Part shown: positions 1 to 6,580 of the stretch, in pieces | How the letters are laid out: every line of letters starts with the position of its first letter | How positions within the stretch are numbered: position 1 is the first letter of the stretch | Assembly: GCA_046160675.1 (NCBI GenBank) | Contig: JBJXHH010000206.1 | Span: 1-15,577 of the forward strand | DNA: 15,577 bases | Reading direction: 5' to 3' | DNA from: JACMJP01 sp046160675 | GTDB lineage: Bacteria; Bacteroidota; Bacteroidia; Chitinophagales; BACL12 | Program-made: the position numbers and the translations under genes | The notes under the pieces: model-generated | The model's database searches: none | What the model was told of the DNA's origin: nothing | The model's input: only the letters and a program-made list of their open reading frames with translations

Positions 1-1591
1 TGCGGAAGAAGAAAGTGAGAATAAGTGTGGTGATGTGACTACCGTCAACATCAGCATCCGTCATGATCACAATTTTATGATAGCGGAGTTTTGCAGTGTC
101 AATACTTTTATCTTCAGCCGGCATCACCCCCATTGCCGTGAACATATTTTTAATCTCCTCGTTGTCAAAAATTTTATAATCAAATGCTTTTTCTACGTTC
201 AGAATTTTTCCCCGCAATGGCAAAATCGCCTGGAAGTTCCTGTCCCTCCCCTGCTTGGCGGTTCCGCCTGCCGAATCACCCTCAACTAAAAACAATTCAC
301 ATTTTTCAGGATCTCGCTCAGAACAATCCGCCAGTTTACCAGGCAAACCACCACCACCCAAAGCCCCTTTTCTCTGCACCAGTTCCCGTGCTTTTCTTGC
401 TGCCTGCCGTGCCTGGGCCGCAAGTATCACTTTACCGATAATGATCTTTGCCATTTTCGGGTTTTCCTCTAAATAATTGTTCAGCGCCTCCCCGGTTATC
501 ACATCAACAATCCCCATCACTTCATTATTGCCGAGTTTTGTTTTTGTTTGTCCTTCAAATTGCGGCTCGGGTACTTTCACAGAAATGAGAGAAGTTAATC
601 CCTCTCTAAAATCATCGCCTGTAATTTCCACCTTCATTTTCTCGAACATTTTTTCTTTATCGCCGTAAGCTTTAAATGTTCTTGTCAATGCTCTTCTGAA
701 TCCCGCAACATGCGTTCCGCCTTCAATGGTGTTAATGTTGTTTACATAAGAGTGGATGTTCTCGTTATAGGAATCATTATACTGCAATGCGATTTCAACT
801 GTAACCCCCTCCTTGGCTCCTTCTGTATAGATGGGGTGGGGGATAATGGAATTCCTGCTTTCATCCAAAAACTTTACAAACTCAATTAATCCGCCTTCGC
901 TCAAAAATGCGTCACTCACAAAATTGCCATCATCATCTTTTTCCCTCTCATCAGTTATTGTCAGCCTGATGCCCCGGTTCAAATAGGCAAGTTCACGGAT
1001 GCGGGCTTTGAGGGTTTCGTATTTGTATTCAGTAACAGTGAAGATCGTATCATCCGGAGTGAAGGTTACGGTAGTTCCTGTATCTGTTGCTGTTCCAACT
1101 TCCTTTACGGAGTACTGAGGTTTACCAATCACATATTCCTGCATGAAAATTTTTCCTTCCCTGTGAACCTCTACTTTTAAATTCTTACTTAGTGCATTCA
1201 CACAACTCACCCCCACTCCATGTAAACCGCCTGAAACCTTGTAAGTGTCTTTATCAAATTTACCTCCCGCATGCAGCACGGTCATTACCACTTCCAATGC
1301 AGAGCGTTTTTCCTTTTTGTGTATCTCAGTGGGTATTCCCCTGCCATCATCTTTCACTGAAATGGAATTCCCTTCATGAATGGTAACGAAAATGTTTTTG
1401 CAATACCCTGCCAACGCCTCATCAATGGAGTTATCAACTACCTCATACACCAGGTGGTGCAAACCCTTAAATCCTGTATCGCCAATGTACATTGCAGGGC
1501 GTTTGCGAACCGCCTCAAGGCCTTCTAAAACCTGTATATTGTCTGCTGAATAATTTGACGGCGCCTGCACCAAAACTTCATCTTTTTCCAT
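1..1591 (-). CDS. gyrB: DNA gyrase subunit B, C-terminal end cut off by the window edge
   Basis: This is the ATPase subunit of DNA gyrase, which drives ATP-dependent negative supercoiling together with GyrA. About 530 codons are visible. The family is usually near 650 residues, so roughly the last 120 lie outside the window. The N-terminal GHKL ATPase domain shows GLEAVRKRPAMYIGDTG, then EVVDNSIDEALAG with the catalytic Glu at about residue 50, GRGIP, and the ATP-lid motif GGLHGVGVSCVNALS. The transducer domain follows. The TOPRIM domain shows EGDSAGG (Glu at about residue 437) and the metal-binding DADVDG (Asp at about 512, 514 and 516), then SHITTLILTFFFR at the edge. The start is ATG at 1591, reading leftward. 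It gives the normal short N-terminal extension and sits about 12 bases after the expected transcription start of a TACCTTCG element. I see no frameshift or intein in the visible part. Confidence 0.98.
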   Translation of the reverse strand, partial: MEKDEVLVQAPSNYSADNIQVLEGLEAVRKRPAMYIGDTGFKGLHHLVYEVVDNSIDEALAGYCKNIFVTIHEGNSISVKDDGRGIPTEIHKKEKRSALEVVMTVLHAGGKFDKDTYKVSGGLHGVGVSCVNALSKNLKVEVHREGKIFMQEYVIGKPQYSVKEVGTATDTGTTVTFTPDDTIFTVTEYKYETLKARIRELAYLNRGIRLTITDEREKDDDGNFVSDAFLSEGGLIEFVKFLDESRNSIIPHPIYTEGAKEGVTVEIALQYNDSYNENIHSYVNNINTIEGGTHVAGFRRALTRTFKAYGDKEKMFEKMKVEITGDDFREGLTSLISVKVPEPQFEGQTKTKLGNNEVMGIVDVITGEALNNYLEENPKMAKIIIGKVILAAQARQAARKARELVQRKGALGGGGLPGKLADCSERDPEKCELFLVEGDSAGGTAKQGRDRNFQAILPLRGKILNVEKAFDYKIFDNEEIKNMFTAMGVMPAEDKSIDTAKLRYHKIVIMTDADVDGSHITTLILTFFFR

Positions 1592-1608
1592 GCTAAAAAT
1601 TGAAGCCA

Positions 1609-1616
1609 CGAAGGTA
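1609..1616 (-). promoter_or_regulatory. Candidate -7 element for gyrB
   Basis: On the minus strand this reads TACCTTCG, one base away from the Bacteroidota -7 consensus TAnnTTTG. A TTTC at about 1635-1632 is a weak partner for the -33 box. Transcription would begin near 1603, leaving a leader of about a dozen bases before the gyrB ATG. The call rests on motif and position only. Confidence 0.45.
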
Positions 1617-1746
1617 GCATTTTAAACGCCGGAAACCTAAGTTTTTGAGAAGAAATTTGGGGTTTTTTTCAACCGAATTTTGGTTAAAAACTTTCTGCTT
1701 TTAGGAAAATTTTTATATATATTTCAGGATAGAAAACGGGTACCTT

Positions 1747-2631
1747 TTACTCAACTAATATCTCAATCTCATCAGAGTAAATTACAGTTTCGCCGTACAT
1801 CACCTGCATAGGCGGCAGTTTGTATAACCCAGGTTTAGGGGGAGCTTGAAGGATGAGATCTGCGGTACCGCTTTGCACCTTGGTTGTACTGTTACTTTTC
1901 ACACTCAAATGTCTAGCGGGGCCTTCCATAAGGGTAAAATCTTCAAGATTTTCATACCCTCCCATCTCTATGTTACCAGTGAATTCTGCTTTGGGAGCTT
2001 CTTTATAAAGATTATATGCAACAATAAACTCGGCCCCGGCCTTTACTTGATATTGTTTTTTAACCGGGTTTACTTCAAACATTGTGAACCCCAGCCCAAC
2101 TGATTGTTCTTTTTGTACTAATGTTTTATTTGCTTTGTTATAATCAATAGCTGTTTTGGTTTGTACACCTTGTGTTGCCTCGCTTCCTATTGCAAATCCT
2201 GTAAATTTCTGAGCCACCTGAGCACTATCGTTCCAGCTTACTCTCCTGTCCTCTACTTTTACAATCAGTTCATTTGTACTAACCTGCTTGCTGCCAATAA
2301 TAAATGTAAAAGGTTCAATTTTCAGGTTTCCCGACCGTTTAGGTGTTATGGCAAGTGTAAAAGTCTGAGTGATGCGGGTCATTGTTTCTTCCCCATCACT
2401 CAATGTTTCTGTTATTGTTTTTTTATTTCCGGGCTCAGAAAGAACGTTAAAATCGTTTAGGGGAGGCATAATTACCTGATCAGCATTCTCATATATTTTC
2501 AGTGTGAGAACGATAGGTTGATTACTAGCAAATTTTTCACCCTCTGCGGTGAGAAATGCCGGAAATTTTTTTTGGGTAAACGCTGAAACAGAAATAAGGA
2601 GTACACAAACTATTAGTAGTGGTCTTTTCAT
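1747..2631 (-). CDS. Secreted BatD-like protein, short form without a C-terminal membrane anchor
   Basis: An exported protein of about 294 residues. I start it at ATG 2631, because there the N-terminus reads as a signal peptide: MKRPLL, a hydrophobic core, then SAFTQ and a cleavage site. An ATG 12 codons upstream would bury this signal behind MTFPNIVAELIP. The mature part opens with a beta-rich domain resembling the N-terminal domain of BatD (aerotolerance family). It shows FLTAEGEKFASNQPIVLTLK, a PPLNDFNVLSEPG segment, then TQTFTLAITPKRSGNLKIEP and a closing VKV strand. A second beta-rich half (about residues 190-294) ends in PGLYKLPPMQVMYGETVIYS. BatD proteins are normally about 500-600 residues, with a transmembrane segment and several such domains, next to batA, batB and batC. 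None of those is here, and no C-terminal hydrophobic helix is visible. It follows the YkuK-like gene on the same strand after 72 bases. The exact role is unknown. Confidence 0.75.
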   Translation of the reverse strand: MKRPLLIVCVLLISVSAFTQKKFPAFLTAEGEKFASNQPIVLTLKIYENADQVIMPPLNDFNVLSEPGNKKTITETLSDGEETMTRITQTFTLAITPKRSGNLKIEPFTFIIGSKQVSTNELIVKVEDRRVSWNDSAQVAQKFTGFAIGSEATQGVQTKTAIDYNKANKTLVQKEQSVGLGFTMFEVNPVKKQYQVKAGAEFIVAYNLYKEAPKAEFTGNIEMGGYENLEDFTLMEGPARHLSVKSNSTTKVQSGTADLILQAPPKPGLYKLPPMQVMYGETVIYSDEIEILVE

Positions 2632-2703
2632 TGGAATTAATTCTGCAACAATGTTCGGGAATGTCAAAGTATATGTAGCAACTTGGAATGCTATGTTGTG
2701 ACT

Positions 2704-3174
2704 TCAAACCACCTTGTTTGCACAACTGGAACTGGCAAAAGATTCAGGCTTGGCTTTAAACACAAATCCCATACTCAGGATGTAACCCATAGCTTCATGC
2801 AATGCAGTATTTGACTGGAAATGCGGGTTGGTATTGATGTCAGCATGCACTTCTAAGTCTACTTCATACATGTCAAGAAGGTCGCAAAGATCATAAGCAA
2901 TCTGTATGGAGAGAGAAACTTCATGTAATAAACGTTCTTTCAGGGTCATTTTCTGTGTCTTGCGTTCATTTGCAATATACATGAATCCTCCCCGGCCTTC
3001 CCTTAAAAAAACGATTACAGTGCCGAATTCGATGTTATTTCCATACACTTGTGAATCACTGCCAATACAAACTTTCAGGCGGTTCCCAGCAAGGGTTTCC
3101 CGTACAATAGCCTCCCGGACCTCCTCATTTATAGGTCTCTCCAGCTGTTGTCCATTAAATTTCCGCCAATTCAT
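2704..3174 (-). CDS. YkuK/DUF458 family RNase H-fold protein
   Basis: A complete 156-residue cytoplasmic protein that I recognise as the YkuK (DUF458) family, which has an RNase H-like fold and no firmly established function. Visible landmarks are an early acidic strand KVCIGSDSQVYG (Asp at residue 40), a beta hairpin TVIVFLREGRGGFMYIANE, a helix with HEVSLSIQIAYDLCDLL (His84, Glu85), the strand LEVHADINTNPHF (His110, Asp112) and the C-terminal signature AKPESFASSSCANKVV. The conserved Asp/His/Glu positions suggest a metal site, but catalysis on nucleic acid is an inference from the fold. The protein ends exactly at the conserved C-terminal motif, so it is not truncated. The ATG at 3174 lies about 15 bases from the predicted transcription start of the divergent promoter region. 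Confidence 0.88.
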   Translation of the reverse strand: MNWRKFNGQQLERPINEEVREAIVRETLAGNRLKVCIGSDSQVYGNNIEFGTVIVFLREGRGGFMYIANERKTQKMTLKERLLHEVSLSIQIAYDLCDLLDMYEVDLEVHADINTNPHFQSNTALHEAMGYILSMGFVFKAKPESFASSSCANKVV

Positions 3175-3194
3175 AAAATGCGAGTTATTGTTGT

Positions 3195-3202
3195 CAAATA
3201 TA
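3195..3202 (-). promoter_or_regulatory. Candidate -7 element for the YkuK-like gene
   Basis: The minus strand reads TATATTTG, a perfect match to the Bacteroidota TAnnTTTG element. It lies 21 bases before the start codon, so the leader would be only about 15 bases. No clear TTTG box at -33 is visible. It is back to back with the L31B promoter in a 96-base divergent region. Confidence 0.55.
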
Positions 3203-3235
3203 CGAAGATTGGTTATTTATTAGCAGATTTTTATG

Positions 3236-3243
3236 TACATTTG
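3236..3243 (+). promoter_or_regulatory. -7 element of the L31B gene
   Basis: TACATTTG is a perfect match to TAnnTTTG and is followed by a GC-containing GCGCC at the likely start site. Transcription would start near 3249, giving a leader of about 20 A/T-rich bases. A TTG at 3209-3211 is a possible but distant -33 box. Confidence 0.62.
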
Positions 3244-3270
3244 CGCCTCATTTGATAAATAGATAACAGA

Positions 3271-3519
3271 ATGAAAAAAGATATTCATCCTTCAGATTAC
3301 AGGATTGTAGTGTTTAAGGATATTTCAGCTGATTATTCCTTCCTTGGAAAATCAACTGCGAAAACGAAAGATACCATTACATGGGAAGATGGTAAAGAAT
3401 ACCCCCTTGTGAAACTGGAAATTTCAAGTGAAAGTCATCCTTTCTTCACAGGTAAAATGAAGTTTGTTGACACTGCGGGAAGGATTGAAAAATTCAACAA
3501 AAAGTACGCAAAAAAATAA
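3271..3519 (+). CDS. rpmE2: 50S ribosomal protein L31 type B
   Basis: A small basic ribosomal protein of 82 residues, the normal size for type B L31, a component of the large subunit near the central protuberance. Recognisable stretches are the N-terminal MKKDIHPSDYRIVVFKD, the central EYPLVKLEIS, SHPFFTGK and the C-terminal VDTAGRIEKFNKKY. There is no cysteine anywhere, so this is the zinc-independent (C-minus) form. In some bacteria the C-minus form replaces a zinc-binding L31 when zinc is scarce; here nothing visible tells whether a zinc form exists elsewhere. It is a single-gene unit, with a -7 element about 28 bases before the ATG and an intrinsic terminator 18 bases after the stop. Confidence 0.97.
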   Translation: MKKDIHPSDYRIVVFKDISADYSFLGKSTAKTKDTITWEDGKEYPLVKLEISSESHPFFTGKMKFVDTAGRIEKFNKKYAKK

Positions 3520-3537
3520 TGTATTAAATCTTTTACT

Positions 3538-3563
3538 AGCCCTGCTTTTTGCGGGGCTTTTTT
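3538..3563 (+). terminator. Intrinsic terminator after L31B
   Basis: AGCCCTGC (3538-3545), a loop of five T, and GCGGGGCT (3551-3558) form an 8-bp GC-rich stem with one T-G wobble, followed by a run of T ending at 3563. It ends the L31B transcript and separates it from the GlmU-like gene. Confidence 0.9.
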
Positions 3564-3592
3564 ATTGCCAAAACGAACAGGTAAATATTTTT

Positions 3593-3600
3593 TAACTTTA
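3593..3600 (+). promoter_or_regulatory. Weak candidate -7 element for the GlmU-like/tpiA/prmA run
   Basis: TAACTTTA differs from TAnnTTTG only at the last base and is the best match between the L31B terminator and ATG 3661. It implies a leader of about 55 bases. The nearest TTG (3565-3567) is rather far upstream, so support is modest. Confidence 0.3.
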
Positions 3601-3660
3601 TAGCGATGATAAAAATTGTAAACCAATCAGCTATTCAATGTATTCAACCCCAAAAAATTC

Positions 3661-4872
3661 ATGACAAATTTTATACTCTTTGATGATGCCCGATGGGAAA
3701 GCCTCCTTCCCCTGACCTTTACCAGGCCCGTTGCTTCCTTAAGAATAGGTATAGATACACTCGCTGAAAAATGGGAACATTATTTACAATCCGAGGTCTC
3801 TTATCTCACCGAAAAATATTTGAGCGAAAAATTTCCCGCCCGGTTTTCTGATGAAAATGTATATGTGAACGGAGGTATAATTGCAGACGAAAACCTTTCT
3901 TCAGCAGTAAAAAAGTTACAAAAAAATTCTGTTCTTATTTGTAACGGTGAACTCATTGCCCTGAACTGTTCAGATAAATATTTTTCTAGAAATAGTTTGT
4001 TAGAGCATGCTAAAACTCTTGGTACAGTTGAGTTTCAAGGGACTTACAAGACAATTAGCCGCCCCTGGCATATTTTTAAAATGAATGATGAGGTGCTCAG
4101 AAAAGATTTTGAAAGAATTACAAAAAACAGGAAGTCAGCCGTTCTTTCATCCTCGGTAATTTTCCTTGGCGAAAATGTGTTTATTGAAGAGGGTGCAAAA
4201 ATAGAAGCCGTAACTATCAATACAACTACAGGCCCAGTGTACATTGGTAAAAATACAGAAGTAATGGAAGGCGCCATGATACGAGGGCCCTTTGCGTTGT
4301 GTGAAGGATCAGTTGTAAAAATGGGAGCAAAAATTTACGGCGCAACTACTGTAGGTGAACATTGTAAAGTTGGAGGTGAATTGAATAATGTTGTGATGCA
4401 GAATTTTTCAAACAAAGCGCATGATGGTTTTCTCGGGAATTCTGTAATTGGTGAATGGTGTAATATCGGCGCTGATACGAATAACTCAAACCTGAAAAAC
4501 ACATATGCAGAAGTGAAACTCTGGGATTATGCGTCTCAAAAATTTATTCTTACAGGTTTGCAATTTTGCGGACTGATCATGGGTGATCATAGTAAATGCG
4601 GAATAAACACCATGTTTAACACAGGAACTGTAGTTGGCGTTAGTTCAAATATTTTCGGTGATGGTTTTCCAAGAAATTTTATTCCTTCTTTCAGTTGGGG
4701 AGGTGCATCCGGTTTTACAACTTACAAACTGAAAGATGCATTTAAAGTTGCAGAGGAAGTAATGAAAAGAAGAAACATTCCCTTTACAGATATTGATAAA
4801 AAAATCTTAACCACAGTTTATGAGATGAGCGAAAAATACAGGAAAGGAGAGTTAATATTTTTGAGAAAGTAA
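3661..4872 (+). CDS. Bacteroidota-type GlmU-like sugar nucleotidyltransferase with hexapeptide-repeat acyltransferase domain
   Basis: A 403-residue protein matching the alternative GlmU family of Bacteroidota, thought to make UDP-N-acetylglucosamine from glucosamine-1-phosphate for peptidoglycan and lipid A. The N-terminal nucleotidyltransferase-like part (about residues 1-165) opens with NFILFDDARWESLLPLTFTR and then PVASLRIGIDTLAEKW, characteristic of this branch and unlike the classic GlmU glycine loop. From about residue 168 a left-handed beta-helix is visible as repeated VFIEEGAKI, VYIGKNTEV, ALCEGSVVKMGAKI and GEHCKVGGE units. The loop NKAHDGFLGNSVIGEWCNIG and GADTNNSN resembles the acetyltransferase active site of GlmU. 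The C-terminus is helical. It lies 5 bases before tpiA, so it is probably the first gene of a three-gene operon. Exact substrates are inferred from the family; another nucleoside diphosphate sugar is possible. Confidence 0.88.
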   Translation: MTNFILFDDARWESLLPLTFTRPVASLRIGIDTLAEKWEHYLQSEVSYLTEKYLSEKFPARFSDENVYVNGGIIADENLSSAVKKLQKNSVLICNGELIALNCSDKYFSRNSLLEHAKTLGTVEFQGTYKTISRPWHIFKMNDEVLRKDFERITKNRKSAVLSSSVIFLGENVFIEEGAKIEAVTINTTTGPVYIGKNTEVMEGAMIRGPFALCEGSVVKMGAKIYGATTVGEHCKVGGELNNVVMQNFSNKAHDGFLGNSVIGEWCNIGADTNNSNLKNTYAEVKLWDYASQKFILTGLQFCGLIMGDHSKCGINTMFNTGTVVGVSSNIFGDGFPRNFIPSFSWGGASGFTTYKLKDAFKVAEEVMKRRNIPFTDIDKKILTTVYEMSEKYRKGELIFLRK

Positions 4873-4877
4873 ATTGT

Positions 4878-5636
4878 ATGAAAAGGAAAAAACTCATTGC
4901 CGGAAACTGGAAGATGTATAAAACTGCCCAGGAGGCAGAGACAACAGTTGCTGAGATCGCTAATGAAATGAGCCCTATCGGACAAAGCGATGTTTGGATT
5001 GGAGCGCCGTATCTATACCTACAGGTTCTTATTTCCAGGTTTCAGAATTCAGGAATTATTTTTGGCGCACAAAACTGTTATTCGAAAGAAGAAGGTGCGT
5101 ATACAGGTGAAGTTTCCGCCAGGATGTTGCAAAGTATCGGATGCAATTTTGTGATCTTGGGTCATAGTGAACGCAGGCAATATTTTTTAGAGAATGATGC
5201 TTTTATATCTGAAAAAATAAAAACAGTCTTAGAACATAAAATGATCCCTGTTTATTGTTGTGGTGAAACTTTGGAACAAAGAAATGCTGACAGTCATTTT
5301 AAAACCATTCAACAACAAATTGAAACAGCATTATTTTCATTCAGCAAAGAAGCAATACAAAACCTAATTATTGCATATGAACCTGTTTGGGCAATAGGTA
5401 CAGGAGTGAATGCAAGCCCTGAACAAGCGCAGGAGATGCATGCGTTTATTCGTAAACAACTTGAAGAAAAGTTCGGAAAAGGAATTGCTGAAAGTATTCG
5501 AATACTTTACGGTGGCAGCGTAAAACCTGTAAATGCAAAAGATCTTTTTGCTCAGCAGGATATAGATGGAGGATTAATAGGTGGCGCATCTTTAGTTGCG
5601 AAAGATTTTCTCAGTATCATCAAGGCAGCTGAATAA
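4878..5636 (+). CDS. tpiA: Triosephosphate isomerase
   Basis: A cytoplasmic glycolytic enzyme that interconverts dihydroxyacetone phosphate and glyceraldehyde-3-phosphate. At 252 residues it has the standard TIM-barrel length. All key residues are present: GNWKM with catalytic Lys12, GHSERR with electrophile His96, and AYEPVWAIGTG with catalytic base Glu168, the last ten residues spanning the mobile loop 6. The phosphate-binding end motifs LYGGSVKP and DGGLIGGASL also remain intact. The ATG lies 5 bases after the GlmU-like stop and the stop is 10 bases before prmA, so the three genes are very likely co-transcribed. Confidence 0.98.
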   Translation: MKRKKLIAGNWKMYKTAQEAETTVAEIANEMSPIGQSDVWIGAPYLYLQVLISRFQNSGIIFGAQNCYSKEEGAYTGEVSARMLQSIGCNFVILGHSERRQYFLENDAFISEKIKTVLEHKMIPVYCCGETLEQRNADSHFKTIQQQIETALFSFSKEAIQNLIIAYEPVWAIGTGVNASPEQAQEMHAFIRKQLEEKFGKGIAESIRILYGGSVKPVNAKDLFAQQDIDGGLIGGASLVAKDFLSIIKAAE

Positions 5637-5646
5637 TTTTCAATTC

Positions 5647-6477
5647 ATGCAATATTCTGAATACCACTTTGTAAGTTCTGATGAATCTACATCAGAGATA
5701 TTACTGGCCTTGCTTGCTGAATTTGGTTTTGACACATTTGACCTGAATGAAACCCAGGTATTCGCCTATATCCCTTCTGAGTTAATAGAGACAAATGCTA
5801 TCGAAACAAAAATAAAAGACCTTCAAACTCAATTTCAATTTTCATACACTTCAAAAGTTTATGAGGATAAAAACTGGAATGAAGAATGGGAAAAAAATTT
5901 TCAACCGGTAATTGTTGCAGAGAATATTCTCATCCGTGCTCCTTTTCATGCACCCGACTCAAAATACAAGTATTCTCTTGTAATAGAACCTCGCATGAGT
6001 TTCGGTACCGGGCATCATGAATCCACTTACCTGATGTTAGAGATGATGCTGAAGATTGAGTTCGATGGGAAAACAATTTGTGATGCCGGTTGCGGAACAG
6101 GCATTCTTGCAATTTTTGCTGCGCAGCAGGGCGCAAAAGAGGTTCTGGCAATAGATAATAATGAATGGGCCTACAACAACACTTTAGATAATATTGCCCT
6201 AAACCCGACAGCAAAAAATATTTCTGTTTCTCTTACCGAACTTGACATAATGCGGGGAAAAGAATTTGACATCATATTGGCCAATATTAATAAACCCATT
6301 ATAACAGAAAGTTTACCCCTTTTTAAAAATTGCCTGAGCATAAATGGAACCCTATTACTGAGCGGCATCTTAACAAAGGACCTTCCTGACGTTATACATG
6401 CTACACAGGCAAATGGTTTCAGGCTAGCTGATTCTTCCACAAAAAGCGATTGGATTTGCATTGCTCTTACCTTTTGA
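5647..6477 (+). CDS. prmA: Ribosomal protein L11 methyltransferase
   Basis: An SAM-dependent enzyme that trimethylates lysines and the N-terminus of ribosomal protein L11. I start it at ATG 5647, giving 276 residues beginning MQYSEYHF. An in-frame ATG at 5596 would overlap the end of tpiA by 41 bases and add 17 unconserved residues. The N-terminal substrate-recognition domain (about residues 1-95) carries NWNEEWEKNFQPV, typical of PrmA. The linker motif MSFGTGHHEST is the PrmA version of the usual FGTGxHxTT. The SAM site DAGCGTGILAIFAAQQGAK starts at Asp146, followed by AIDNN at the end of the second strand. The motif IILANINKP provides the catalytic/adenine-contact Asn region. It is the last gene of the GlmU-like/tpiA run. 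Confidence 0.95.
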   Translation: MQYSEYHFVSSDESTSEILLALLAEFGFDTFDLNETQVFAYIPSELIETNAIETKIKDLQTQFQFSYTSKVYEDKNWNEEWEKNFQPVIVAENILIRAPFHAPDSKYKYSLVIEPRMSFGTGHHESTYLMLEMMLKIEFDGKTICDAGCGTGILAIFAAQQGAKEVLAIDNNEWAYNNTLDNIALNPTAKNISVSLTELDIMRGKEFDIILANINKPIITESLPLFKNCLSINGTLLLSGILTKDLPDVIHATQANGFRLADSSTKSDWICIALTF

Positions 6478-6518
6478 TTTGTGGAAAACTTTTAACATTT
6501 CTTATGAAATAAAATCAG

Positions 6519-6526
6519 CAATCTTG
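6519..6526 (+). promoter_or_regulatory. Very weak -7-like element before the giant secreted protein gene
   Basis: CAATCTTG, followed by CATT, resembles a degraded TAnnTTTG (two mismatches) in the 103-base gap between prmA and ATG 6581. There is no terminator in this gap, so the large gene could instead be read through from prmA. Reported because it is the only candidate here. Confidence 0.2.
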
Positions 6527-6580
6527 CATTAATAGAAGGGTGAGTTTTACCTGCTTAAAGTATTTATTTAATTGAATGTC

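Noticed and set aside
35..668. Several short plus-strand open frames over the gyrB region
   Set aside because: They lie antisense to a clear gyrB reading frame with intact motifs and show no family features.
1671..1685. AACCGAATTTTGGTT near-palindrome upstream of gyrB
   Set aside because: It is short and AT-rich, has one mismatch, no T run on either strand and no second copy nearby. It is compatible with chance.
5596..5646. Upstream ATG for prmA
   Set aside because: It would overlap the end of tpiA and add unconserved residues. ATG 5647 gives the family N-terminus.
6572..6580. TTG start for the giant protein
   Set aside because: It adds only three residues before a canonical signal peptide that begins at ATG 6581.
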